DNA of 64,000 nucleotides, taken from NCBI RefSeq assembly GCF_020696975.1, contig NZ_JAJGBK010000013.1:1-64000 (forward strand), read 5' to 3'. This stretch comes from Methanoculleus sp. (GTDB lineage: Archaea; Halobacteriota; Methanomicrobia; Methanomicrobiales; Methanoculleaceae). Below the pieces are notes generated by a model, which ran no database searches, was not told the origin of the DNA, and saw only the letters and a program-made list of their open reading frames with translations. This document shows positions 52,753 to 61,282 of the stretch, in pieces. Each line of letters starts with the position of its first letter. The stretch's first letter is position 1. The position numbers and the translations under genes were made by a program.

Positions 52753-54702
52753 CTATGATTGCGTTGACAAAAATGTTTTAATCCGCTCATTTGCGTCAAC
52801 CGCACGTATGGGAATAGGAATGCCGGTCATGCCTGTTGCATCATAACTTGCTATTATCCAGTCTCCTATGGTAAATTTTATCGTTTGACGTAACATTTCA
52901 TCAGATAAACCAAAAGCCTCCTGTACTCGTTCTCGATCATGACGTCTAGGAAGCTTACTGACGAAGTAGGTGTGAGGCTGAGACATAATGTTAGTGTTAA
53001 GATAGGTTGTTCTTTGGGTAGCAATACCTATACCTAGCCCAAATTTCCTTCCCCTTCGTGATAACATATGTGCAATCTCATTAGAACTAGCGTAGGAGGA
53101 GTTTTGTCCGGTACTGCTTGGAATAAACTCATCGGCTTCATCAAATATGAAACTAACAAGCGGAGCGATCAATCCATTCCTTCTCCTTGATTCGTATAAG
53201 GCGTTCCCAAGTTCTTGAGTAAAGTTACGTAATCGATGGGGATCATGGGACTGAATAATAGTTAAACTTGAGTGATTTTGGCTATTCAGCTCTTGTAATA
53301 GCATATCCATTGTTGTGGTAGATTGTACTGGTAGTTTTGTACTTGACTTTATTCGGCGATTATTATCCTCTAGATTGTCTTTAAAGCTTGTTAAATTCCC
53401 TTTAGCAGTGCTTGTCAGTTTTATCCCAAGGTTTATATCTTTTAGATAATCATTGGAATTTAATTGCGATGTTCCAGAACCGCCTTCATCAATGCCTGAT
53501 GACCATATCGTGGCTTGATGCGCCTTTGGTGGATTGTCTGGAGGGTTTAAAAGTGTCTCAACTGCCCCTATTATTGTCAGCAACAAGTCCGAAGTTAATA
53601 ATTGAGATGAGTCCTTTTTTAAATTCGAAACCAATCGACGGATGTTTTGTTCGTAACCTCCAATATTCCCTTTAAACAGTATTTCTTCATTTTGATTTAA
53701 TAACTGCCCTAGTGTTGTTTTTCTTTCACTAAAAAGTCGAATTTTATTTTTGGTAAACAGCGAATTAAGCGTGCTACTATAACTATCTTTAATTCTTTCC
53801 AAGTGTTTGGGATATAAGGACGTTTTAATGAGAGATTGAACTGCCTTATTTTGTAACTCTGCATCCTTCTCATTACTAGCCAAGTACTGAATTACACTCT
53901 CAGGAAATGTCTGCTCTCCTAGTGCAATTAGCTGTGAGTTATCAAGCGCAAAGAGTTGATCAATTAGTAAAACATTATATTCGCTCATTAGGTCAAAAAT
54001 GACGATCTTCACAGGTATTTCTTCTGATTCCGCCTTTTCGAAAATTTTTGCTATTAGAGTACTTAGTAGGTTTGATTTACCAGCTTTTGTGAAGCCAAAA
54101 ATACCAAAGTGCAATCGTAACAGTTCTTCAATATTAATTAAAATAGGAGTCTTTCCGTCTACAAGCCACTTGCCACATTCCAAAGTAAAACCATTGTTTG
54201 AGAGACCTTTATTCACTGCCAAGTGGGTTGCAGCACTTGATAATATACTCACATTAGTTCCTATCATTGGCAATGATGAATCCGCGACTAGGGATCTGCC
54301 TTTATCACTCTCAATAATCTCGTGGTCGGTTGGAGTAGCGATGCATCTAATGATTGTTGTATCCTCGGCTGATTCCTCTTCTTGGTTTGTCCAATCCATT
54401 GAGATGTTACGGGCAGCTTCCATTACAAATCCTGGATACCCATCACTTGTATTCCCAAGGGCATAGTGTATTGGCTTCATTGAAGTTAATTCAAGTATAG
54501 AATAATGCGTCTCTTTCTCAGAGGTCGAAAAATTTCTTGCAGCTAATAAAGTCCCTTCCTTTAAGCTTATCATTGCTTGCCGGGTATACTCAAACCAGAT
54601 TTCGAACTGAAACCTAGTCTGTTCACTTTCTTCAATTCGCATCAAACGACCTGAACGGTTTTTTTCGAATAAGGTAATGGCCTCCCATTCGTTTTCTGAC
54701 AT
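52753..54702 (-). CDS. Second HerA-like ATPase (DUF87), partner of NurA-like protein
   Basis: 649 residues. Walker A GFTKAGKSN (203-211) and Walker B FIFDEADE (518-525) surround a long helical region; RRGRKFGLGIGIATQRTTYL and IMSQPHTYFVSKL match the HerA core. It is only distantly similar to the SIR2-linked HerA, whose Walker A is GNTGSGKSS. It begins 3 bp after the NurA-like stop. HerA translocates DNA and feeds it to NurA in archaeal end resection; here the pair is island-borne rather than the Mre11-Rad50 set. AT-rich. Confidence 0.85.
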   Translation of the reverse strand: MSENEWEAITLFEKNRSGRLMRIEESEQTRFQFEIWFEYTRQAMISLKEGTLLAARNFSTSEKETHYSILELTSMKPIHYALGNTSDGYPGFVMEAARNISMDWTNQEEESAEDTTIIRCIATPTDHEIIESDKGRSLVADSSLPMIGTNVSILSSAATHLAVNKGLSNNGFTLECGKWLVDGKTPILINIEELLRLHFGIFGFTKAGKSNLLSTLIAKIFEKAESEEIPVKIVIFDLMSEYNVLLIDQLFALDNSQLIALGEQTFPESVIQYLASNEKDAELQNKAVQSLIKTSLYPKHLERIKDSYSSTLNSLFTKNKIRLFSERKTTLGQLLNQNEEILFKGNIGGYEQNIRRLVSNLKKDSSQLLTSDLLLTIIGAVETLLNPPDNPPKAHQATIWSSGIDEGGSGTSQLNSNDYLKDINLGIKLTSTAKGNLTSFKDNLEDNNRRIKSSTKLPVQSTTTMDMLLQELNSQNHSSLTIIQSHDPHRLRNFTQELGNALYESRRRNGLIAPLVSFIFDEADEFIPSSTGQNSSYASSNEIAHMLSRRGRKFGLGIGIATQRTTYLNTNIMSQPHTYFVSKLPRRHDRERVQEAFGLSDEMLRQTIKFTIGDWIIASYDATGMTGIPIPIRAVDANERIKTFLSTQS

Positions 54703-54705
54703 GAT

Positions 54706-56526
54706 CTATCTCCTAGCTGAATCTCTCAATGTTCTGAATTTCTGATTTAGTGGATTTATTCGAAACGTTATCTCACTTGATTGGATTAGCCGATCAACAC
54801 GTCTTTTAACGCTTTTCGCACCCCAATCAGCCTTATGTAAGGGATCTGGATATCCAATTACTTCAGGAAAGAGATTCCGTGTCAATATACCTAACAAATT
54901 CATCACTGTAGCCTGGCCATAATTCATTACAGTATTATCCCCAAAGAATGCTGGTTGTATTTCCCCTAAAACATCTGATGAAATTGTGGGAATACTGTCG
55001 CTATTCATAAATTGATTGTCAAAATAAGGATCGAGAAGGCGGTCAAGGAATACGACATGACCCATTAGTGTTTTTGAACCAGAAGATTTCTTATAAAATT
55101 GTCCAAGTGAACGAGCAAAGAGTCTTTCTTGATTGACAAGAAGACCTCGATGTCCTCGAATATATCTTCCTTTCTCATCTTCTTCTACGTGAAGAGACAT
55201 ATAGGCGGAATCAAATTCGACTGTAGCCCATGGGGCTGAGAGATCGTCCAGTTGATAAGCTAGTCCTTCAAGCAGAGAGCGATCTGTCCACGGAAGATAT
55301 TTTACTGGAACTTGTGGATAGTGACCTAACTCTCTCATCACTCCAATATAGTTACGAGAGAAGAACTTTGTTGCTGAATCTTTAACGATTCCTATCAACA
55401 AAATTCTTTTTTCCCAACATTTTTCGATAAGGGCTCTAATCCCAACGTTTATCAAGAAAGCGATGTCTTCTGGGGACATCCATCTCAATCTTTCATGACC
55501 ATTTTCCAAAACAGGATATAACAGTGCTTCAGCCTCCCTCCGATGGAATAATCGATCACAAAACTCCTCGAAGAACCTCACCGTGTCAAACCAAGATGCC
55601 GCAAAATCAAATTTTCGAGATATTTTAAATCCATCATATTCAAATAATTCACGAGCATAAGTTTCGTTCAGTGTTTTTGCCCATTTATTTTTGTCAATAT
55701 TTGTTTTTTGGATTAATTCTTCTATTTGAATCTCATTCTTAGAGTCTAGTTCCTTCACGAGGAATTTCCATCGAGCAAATTTTTTTACAGTAGGTACGCT
55801 CAACCTGTCATTGAATGGGTGGGCAGATGCGACCAGACCATCTCTAAATACTAACTGGCGTGTTCCAATTGGATGACCAAAGAGACGGACCGCACTTAGG
55901 TAGCCGTCTGTTGACATAAGAACTCCACTCAATGATCGATCCATCAAAATAATTTGAGGCGTGCTGAGCGTTGAGGCTGATGCCATCTGATAGGCTAAGT
56001 AAATCTCTGATAATTCCATTAATCGAGTGTGAATGTGAGACAAGTTGATCTTACTCGCATCATCAACAGCAAAATTTTCAAAGCTCACATCCGAAATATC
56101 TCCTGATTCAGCGTACGGAACAGGAATATATGAGACTATGCTTACATCCTGATCCATAGACCACCGTTCGTATGAAAGCTTGGGTGGGTCTGTTTCTATT
56201 CCGATCTTTCCTCTTACTCCGTAAGCTGCAGCAAAAAAAACCATGAAATCTTTAAAGGGATCGGCTGAGCAGGTCCCGTCAATTGCGACAAAATTTAGTT
56301 CTGATTTTTGAAAATACTCCATTATTTTAGAGTTTAGTAGATTCATTGTATGAGGTTTCGAAAACTTTGATTCGAAGTCTATAATTAGCGTGTTTAAAAA
56401 GTCATCATAAAAAGACAATCCATTCTTAGTCGTTTCTTCATATGACTGCTTATAGCGGCTGATAGAGCAATTTAGGGAATCCTGATAGCACCTAAATATT
56501 TTAGATAACATCGATGAATTATGCAT
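54706..56526 (-). CDS. NurA-like nuclease-domain protein
   Basis: 606 residues, longer than housekeeping NurA (about 350-450). The NurA signature is present: FVAIDGTCS (79-87, metal-binding D83), ILMDRSLSG (193-201, D196 in place of the usual LLDGSL), GHRGLLVNQERLFARSLGQ and VVFLDRLLDPYFD. An extra middle segment (about 220-330) is not recognised. NurA is a 5'-3' exonuclease and endonuclease driven by HerA. It heads the operon with HerA and the TGT-like gene. The Gly to Arg change in motif II could affect activity. ATG 56526 or 56511. Confidence 0.78.
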   Translation of the reverse strand: MHNSSMLSKIFRCYQDSLNCSISRYKQSYEETTKNGLSFYDDFLNTLIIDFESKFSKPHTMNLLNSKIMEYFQKSELNFVAIDGTCSADPFKDFMVFFAAAYGVRGKIGIETDPPKLSYERWSMDQDVSIVSYIPVPYAESGDISDVSFENFAVDDASKINLSHIHTRLMELSEIYLAYQMASASTLSTPQIILMDRSLSGVLMSTDGYLSAVRLFGHPIGTRQLVFRDGLVASAHPFNDRLSVPTVKKFARWKFLVKELDSKNEIQIEELIQKTNIDKNKWAKTLNETYARELFEYDGFKISRKFDFAASWFDTVRFFEEFCDRLFHRREAEALLYPVLENGHERLRWMSPEDIAFLINVGIRALIEKCWEKRILLIGIVKDSATKFFSRNYIGVMRELGHYPQVPVKYLPWTDRSLLEGLAYQLDDLSAPWATVEFDSAYMSLHVEEDEKGRYIRGHRGLLVNQERLFARSLGQFYKKSSGSKTLMGHVVFLDRLLDPYFDNQFMNSDSIPTISSDVLGEIQPAFFGDNTVMNYGQATVMNLLGILTRNLFPEVIGYPDPLHKADWGAKSVKRRVDRLIQSSEITFRINPLNQKFRTLRDSARR

Positions 56527-56639
56527 TTGGATACATCAGAGGCTACTATTCGAAAATATATACTCGTTTCGATATCCTTTTGTGATCCTTTTTAGTCCCC
56601 TCCCGAATTAAAAACTTTAACAGTTAGTTTCCACTCCAA

Positions 56640-56835
56640 TCTCTCTTCTCAGTCGGAATCTCCTCACCTTCCCCTATGAGACCCAAAGTATAGGCCTCAA
56701 TGGCCTCCCGTGCCATCAATATCGCCTCGTTGACAGTCTTCCGGGAGGTAGCTGGGAGGTCGCACGGCAACGATATACTTGCCTTCCCGGTCCCTTCAGG
56801 AGGATACCCATTGCTTCGTGGATTCTGCCGCTTAA
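56640..56835 (-). pseudogene. Degenerate HicB-like gene
   Basis: The minus strand encodes, across different frames, pieces matching the intact HicB at 60176-60403: TVNEAILMAREAIEAY and GEGEEIPTE in one frame and a shifted upstream part. Frameshifts and loss of the N-terminus make it non-functional. It marks the border between the AT-rich island and the GC-rich decayed element. Confidence 0.6.
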
Positions 56836-57216
56836 CTTCCTACCTCCCCCACAACCCCAAAAACCGCCCCCCTCGCCTCCTCCCCGCACGCCACCCGCCG
56901 GAACGAGACGAGCGGGACGATCCAGGCCCCCGCCCGGGTCCGGATCACCACCGCTCTGCCTGCCGCATTCCACTCCCGCACCAGCCTCGCATAACACCCT
57001 CGCACCTAGAGGTGCTCATGCTCCGGTTCTACGAACCGTCGCACCTCGCACCTAGCGGTGCTCGAACTCCGCTCCTCCGGAGCATCGTTCCTCGCAGACC
57101 TTCGCCTGCGCCTCCCGCGAGCGGTAGACCGCCTTCTTCTCCCCGCAGACCTCGCACCGGCCGATCTCCACCTTCACCCGCGCAAACGTCCGGTGGTCGA
57201 GGACCCCCGGCAGGGG
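56832..57216 (-). pseudogene. Small cysteine-rich element protein interrupted by a repeat insertion
   Basis: Starting just after the TAG at 57217-57219 the frame reads PLPGVLDHRTFARVKVEIGR, CEVCGEKKAVYRS, AQAKVCE, then is broken. It resumes after 56999 as CYARLVREWNAAGRAVVIRT, AWIVPLVSFRRVACGEEARG and ends at TAA 56832. Removing the 92-bp insert restores one protein with C-x2-C...C-x2-C, a probable zinc ribbon. No start codon is visible, so the 5' end may also be damaged or fused to the preceding frame. Confidence 0.6.
56999..57090. mobile_element. 92-bp palindromic repeat insertion with 6-bp target duplication
   Basis: Flanked by TGCGAG on both sides (57091-57096 and 56999-57004 on the minus strand) and splitting an otherwise continuous protein. 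Inside are two copies of a 19-bp unit GAGCACC(G/T)CTAGGTGCGAG, each with a GCACC/GGTGC palindrome, plus CTCCGGAG. The same unit occurs in intergenic copies near 24030 and 31970. It encodes nothing, so it resembles a MITE-like or REP-like element. Confidence 0.6.
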
Positions 57217-58388
57217 CTACACCTTCGCCGGCCGCTCTGCCTTCTTGAGGCAATCGTAACAGAGGTAGACCCCTCCGCCGCCCCGCAACACCCGCGACGC
57301 CGGCCTGCCGGTTGCAGATGCAGGCCCGGGCTCGTCCTTCTCCACCGGGAGGGCGATATAGTCCGCGGGGTCGATCGGGACAGTTGTTTTCACATTTTCA
57401 CTCGTTTTCACTTCTTTACACCCTGATTTACACCCAGAAAACCCGCCAAACGGGGCAGGATCCCGGATCCGCCGATTATTATCCCGAATACCGGGCATGT
57501 TTTCACCACCGCGAATTTCACAGACACCAGAAGCCGGGTCACCCGCTCCCGCAGGCAGGCTCTCCGTTCCCGGAAATCGGTGTAAATGAGTACTTTGATC
57601 AGTACATATCTCTGTACATATCTCTTTAATAGAGCAATCATGACCATTATGGCCGGCATCTTCGTTTTCACTTTTCCCGGATTTCTGGTGAAAACCTGGT
57701 GAAAAGGTGAAAACATCAGAACCCCCGTTCTGATCGTCGGGGTCTTCGTCCAGCCAGACCGTGGCACCGCTGCTCCAGGCCCGGTAGACCTCCGGATCAA
57801 ACGAGAAATAGTGCTCCCGCCGCCGGACGGTCTCCCCGACCCCGATCATCTCCCCGGTCACCGTTGCGTCGATGTAACTCACCGTCGGGCATTTCTCCAG
57901 CAGGCCGGCATACGCGGCCCGGTTGTTGGTGTAACCGTGGAGCAGCCGGTAGGTCTTCTGGTAGGAGAGGGCGAGGGCGCTCTGGAGCTGCCGGACGGTG
58001 AAGATCTCGACCCCCATCCCGGCGACGGTTTCGAGCGCCGCCGCCTCGTTTTTCGTCAGTTTGGTCTCCTGGCCCCCGACCGTCCCCGATAGGGCGCCCT
58101 ACAACGTTGCCGCCGCCGTGAAGTCATCCGGCCGGGACAACCTGCCGGGTCTCCTCCGTGACCTCGCGAAAGATCCGGAGGACGGTGGTGGTCTTCCCGG
58201 TCCCCGGCGGCCCGCGGAGGACGGCGGAGAGGGCGCTCCCCCCCCCGGAGCGTGGGGCTGATGAGGAAGGCGAGCTCCTTGACCTGGGCGTCGCGGTGGT
58301 GGAGGTGCTCCGGGACGAACGTGAGCTCGAAAACGTCCGGGTCCCTGAAGAGAGTCTGGTCGCTACGGAGAAGACGGGAACGTGTCAT
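57217..58388 (-). pseudogene. Orc1/Cdc6 N-terminus joined by deletion to a winged-helix/zinc C-terminus
   Basis: 58388 starts MTRSRLLRSDQTLFRDPDVF, with EHLHHRDAQVKELAFLI, then a frameshift in a G-run near 58240, then LRGPPGTGKTTTVLRIF (Walker A) and a stop near 58123. The rest of the AAA+ domain is gone. From about 58080 a different reading frame gives TKLTKNEAAALETVAG, FTVRQLQSALALSYQKTYRL (winged helix), HYFSFDPEVYRAWSSGATVW, a low-complexity region and VYLCYDCLKKAERPA (open frame 57217-58017). The second part may still be expressed as a 266-residue DNA-binding protein. This looks like the replication region of an integrated plasmid or virus after internal deletion. Confidence 0.6.
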
Positions 58389-58499
58389 ACGTCAGTCTGG
58401 AGAAGAGGGTATTGTTAAAGGCAGGCCGTGCGCGGGTTGAAAGTGAAATGGCACGAAGGCGGCAACTGCGGGTTCCCGGCGGAAAGTAGGGGCAAGAAG

Positions 58500-58835
58500 T
58501 TAGTCTGCCTGCAAGATCTCAATGATCCGATCGATGACTGATGTAACGGCCTGGTCGTTGAGACGTCCGGCTCGATAAAGAATCAGGTCGACACTGGCAG
58601 AAAAGAGCCGGTTTGGCCGGATATTGCTCGGTTTGTGGAGTGTTCCCTCTGCAAAGTCGAGTTCAGTAATACCAACGGCATAGCGATCCCGGACCTGCTG
58701 ACTCGTGATCTGGCAGAGAATTACATCGTCTCCTCCGGGCGCCGCAACGACAAGGGCCGGGCGCCTCTTCACGGTTGAGAGATCAGAGAAAGGAAATGGT
58801 ACAACGACAACATCACCCTTTACAAGTCGCTCCAC
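58500..58835 (-). CDS. MazF/PemK-type toxin
   Basis: A 111-residue endoribonuclease toxin: KGDVVVVPFPFSDLSTVKRR (residues 6-25), RPALVVAAPGGDDVILCQIT and the C-terminal RLNDQAVTSVIDRIIEILQ. All family blocks are present, so it looks intact. It overlaps the upstream antitoxin by 16 bp. Cleaves mRNA when the labile partner is lost. Confidence 0.88.
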   Translation of the reverse strand: MERLVKGDVVVVPFPFSDLSTVKRRPALVVAAPGGDDVILCQITSQQVRDRYAVGITELDFAEGTLHKPSNIRPNRLFSASVDLILYRAGRLNDQAVTSVIDRIIEILQAD

Positions 58836-59017
58836 GCCTCTTCCTCCTCGGGCCGGAACCAGTCTTTCCGGAGCACGGGTTCACTTGCGAGGGCGGTGTC
58901 CGGGGCGGCCTTCCGGCGTCGGGACTTGAGGAACCGGATAAAGTCGAGCACCTCACCGTATGTCCGGGGCGGCAGGTCATCGAGCTCGCTGATGATCTCC
59001 TCTTTTACCTGAGTCAT
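58820..59017 (-). CDS. Antitoxin partner of the MazF-type toxin (DUF2281-like)
   Basis: A 65-residue protein beginning MTQVKEEIISELDDLPPRTY and GEVLDFIRFLKSRRRK, a helical DNA-binding/neutralising pattern common in front of PemK toxins, ending in an acidic WFRPEEEEAWSDL that probably inserts into the toxin. ATG 59017 is chosen over the frame's upstream ATG 59059. Confidence 0.75.
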   Translation of the reverse strand: MTQVKEEIISELDDLPPRTYGEVLDFIRFLKSRRRKAAPDTALASEPVLRKDWFRPEEEEAWSDL

Positions 59018-59152
59018 GGCAGCCTCACCTCTGCGGTCTATAATCCTCTGGTGCTTCAATCTACATATCTCTGTCTGAAGAGGAGTTATCTACCAGATGA
59101 TCTATGTCCCGGCACTGAGAAACAAAAATTGAGTGGGGGACTTCCGTCCCCT

Positions 59153-59662
59153 TCACGCCAGGGCGGGCACGGCATCCGCCCAGGTCTCGACGGTGTTCCG
59201 GATGGCGTCGTCCTGGTAGGACGAGATCCGGACGGTCTTCCGGGTGAAGGTGACGTAATAGTCATCACCGGACGGGTTGTGGCACTTGAGTTGAGCGTAG
59301 TAGGTCTCGCCGGCATAGTTCCGCTCGGCCTCCCCGCCCATCGCGGTTGCGAGGGCCGCGTTGCCCATCACCGCCGCCGCGTTTGCGTTGAAGGCGGCAA
59401 TCGTCGGGGACTGCAGGGAGACGGTCCCGACCCGCTTGCCGGTCTCCTCGTCGATGAAGTCCACCTTCGCGGTGTAGTGCTCGCGGTTCCGGACGATGGC
59501 GGCGACAGGGACGCCGTCAGAGCCGGTATACCCGACACACCCGAAGGGGTTGTCATCGATGATGGTCTCGATGAGGTTGTCAAACGACGCTACATCGGCG
59601 ATCGGGACGGCGAGGTCCCGGACCGCCGTCTTGTTCACGGTCTTCTGCACGAAGTCTGCCAT
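59153..59662 (-). CDS. Uncharacterised protein of the integrated element
   Basis: A 169-residue soluble protein, not recognised. Notable are FDNLIETIIDDNPFGCVGYT, alternating beta-rich segments (GETYYAQLKCHNPSGDDYYV, FTRKTVRISSYQDDAI) and an Ala-rich middle (AAFNANAAAVMGNAALATAM). The absence of charged helices and the beta content could fit a virion or capsid-like component, but this is a guess from context. ATG 59662 follows GGAGCAAAACCC; the frame to 59782 adds nothing plausible. The gene appears intact. Confidence 0.6.
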   Translation of the reverse strand: MADFVQKTVNKTAVRDLAVPIADVASFDNLIETIIDDNPFGCVGYTGSDGVPVAAIVRNREHYTAKVDFIDEETGKRVGTVSLQSPTIAAFNANAAAVMGNAALATAMGGEAERNYAGETYYAQLKCHNPSGDDYYVTFTRKTVRISSYQDDAIRNTVETWADAVPALA

Positions 59663-59889
59663 GGGTTTTGCTCCTTGCCTGCCAGATGCCCCAGATCGGA
59701 GATCTGAGGCAGTTGCACTGAAAGTGCAACTCTTCCCGGGAATATGACAGACAACTATAGGGTGTGCGGAAGAGGATATCAAACTGAATCTATCTGGGAG
59801 CGCGGAAAACTCTCTGATTCACCGGTATAACCCTTACGGTCAGGCTTTTTCTCTTCGACGTCCTACTGTCTTCCGGGAGGATTACCGGG

Positions 59890-60154
59890 ATGGCCGATGC
59901 AAAGACTACCAGAGAACTTGTCTACGAGACGAACCAGGACGTGAAGTGGATCTGTAAGATGCTACAACGGATGGAGGCCCGGGACGAAGAATTTGAGGCG
60001 CGGATCCGGGCGCTGGAGGGCTGGCGGGCGGAGAAGGCAGGAGTTCGAGCATCGCCAGGTGCGAGAGCGCTGGCTCTCGACGGTCAGCGCCGGGGCCGGC
60101 GGGGTCGTCGGCGGGGTGGTGGCGGTGCTGGTGAAGATGCTCGGCGGGGGGTGA
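59890..60154 (+). pseudogene. Frameshifted small membrane protein of the element
   Basis: The first frame gives MADAKTTRELVYETNQDVKW, ICKMLQRMEARDEEFEARIR, ALEGWRAEKA (coiled coil). Near 60040 the sensible frame moves by +1 and gives EFEHRQVRERWLSTVSAGAG, GVVGGVVAVLVKMLGGG (a hydrophobic anchor) ending at 60154; the uninterrupted frame instead yields Arg/Gly-rich noise. One base insertion or deletion in a GGCAGGAG context would explain it. Typical of small holin-like or anchor proteins in proviruses. Confidence 0.6.
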
Positions 60155-60175
60155 GATGACAGGGCCTGGTTAAGC

Positions 60176-60403
60176 TCAGACTTCGACGGTGAGGGTGTAT
60201 TCCAAGAGCCCTTCCTCGGTGGGAATCTCCTCACCTTTCTCCAGGAGATGCTCAATGTAGAGCTCGATAGCCTCCCGTGCCATCGCTATCGCCTCGTCGA
60301 CGGTCTCCCTGAAGGTGACACAACTGGGGAGGGCCGGCACGGTGGCGGTATACCCGCCTTCCGGCTCCTTCCGGAGGAGGATACGGTAACTGACAGGTTT
60401 CAT
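60176..60403 (-). CDS. HicB-like antitoxin-family protein (no HicA seen)
   Basis: A 75-residue protein: YRILLRKEPEGGYTATVPAL, PSCVTFRETVDEAIAMAREA, IELYIEHLLEKGEEIP, the partial RNase-H fold of HicB. No HicA toxin gene is adjacent on either side, so it is an orphan. ATG 60403 begins MKPVSYRI. A degenerate copy is present at 56640-56835. Confidence 0.82.
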   Translation of the reverse strand: MKPVSYRILLRKEPEGGYTATVPALPSCVTFRETVDEAIAMAREAIELYIEHLLEKGEEIPTEEGLLEYTLTVEV

Positions 60404-60481
60404 CACATCACGTCCCTGCTCATGATGATACACTACCCGAGAATGTCAGAGGGTCTCCGTGCATGCACCACCTCGCCCGAC

Positions 60482-60871
60482 TCACTCACCGCGAAACAGG
60501 TTTACGACCTCAAGTGCGCAGATCCCGGAAAAATCACTCTCGTTTCGGGTGACGAGCGCACATTCGTGGGTGAGAGCTGTGGCTGCGATGACCGCATCGG
60601 GGAGCTTCATCCCGCACGTCCGGCGCAGGTGGATGGCACGGTCGGCAATCGTATCGGTCAGGGGATACACTTCGGCTGAGCGAATGAAGTCCTGAGCCAG
60701 CGCATACCCTTCCGGAGTATGCTTCTTCCAGCCGAGAAACTCGATCTTCGTGATGATCGAGACCCGAAACGAGGAGGTGAGCATAGTTTCTATCTCGCTC
60801 ACCCGCTCCGGCGGAATGGCATCTGCGAGGTAATAGATGAGAATGTTTGTATCAAGCAGGTACCGTTTCAT
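60482..60871 (-). CDS. VapC-type PIN-domain RNase toxin
   Basis: A 129-residue PIN protein with acidic residues in MKRYLLDTNILIYYL (D7), E in IITKIEFLGW, D in MKLPDAVIAATAL and D in VTRNESDFSGI, the four expected metal ligands. Its ATG overlaps the antitoxin stop (ATGA). An RNase toxin by family. The ORF begins at 60883 by an earlier start, but ATG 60871 matches family N-termini. Confidence 0.9.
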   Translation of the reverse strand: MKRYLLDTNILIYYLADAIPPERVSEIETMLTSSFRVSIITKIEFLGWKKHTPEGYALAQDFIRSAEVYPLTDTIADRAIHLRRTCGMKLPDAVIAATALTHECALVTRNESDFSGICALEVVNLFRGE

Positions 60872-61077
60872 GTCCGGTCCCACTCGTCCCGCAGATTCCG
60901 GACCTCAGCCTCCAGGTCGAGATCCTGGTCCCGGTATATGCCCCGGTATCTCGCGGGCTCGGCAACCCCAACAGGTCTGTCTGCAGGTTTTTCGGCGGTC
61001 AGGCTCTCCCAGAGGTCAATGGGCACAATAACGTCGGTCTTCCTGCCTTCTGCATCGCAGATGTAGTGCACTCCCAT
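60868..61077 (-). CDS. VapB-type antitoxin
   Basis: A 69-residue protein MGVHYICDAEGRKTDVIVPI, DLWESLTAEK with a C-terminal charged helix (RDQDLDLEAEVRNLRDEWDR), as in antitoxins placed before PIN toxins. Overlaps vapC by 4 bp. ATG 61077 is preferred over the start three codons upstream. Confidence 0.78.
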   Translation of the reverse strand: MGVHYICDAEGRKTDVIVPIDLWESLTAEKPADRPVGVAEPARYRGIYRDQDLDLEAEVRNLRDEWDRT

Positions 61078-61282
61078 GCCGCACACTCCAGAATATGCGT
61101 ATGTGGGTGCTCCGGACTGATTATAGTTATCCTGCTCCGGCGCCCCTCATTGAGGGGATCATTCTTCTGATCCTTCGTGACAGGCAGTTGTAACAGGGCA
61201 GATTCGCTATGCACCAAAGGGGCGGAGTCAGGTTCTGCCCTCGCCGGAAAGATTGATGTTCCCCTGCAGTATACTGTAGTGT

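Noticed and set aside
56999-57100. Possible CRISPR-like repeat pair
   Set aside because: Two 19-bp units with different spacing and no array; explained by the inserted palindromic element.
57217-57219. In-frame TAG that could be read as pyrrolysine, joining two frames
   Set aside because: No pyrrolysine genes are in view, this methanogen order is not known to use it, and the downstream frame is itself broken by a repeat.
56527-57300. Possible second copy of the tRNA-Ala 3' end as attachment site
   Set aside because: Scanned by eye for the T-arm/acceptor sequence; no match found.
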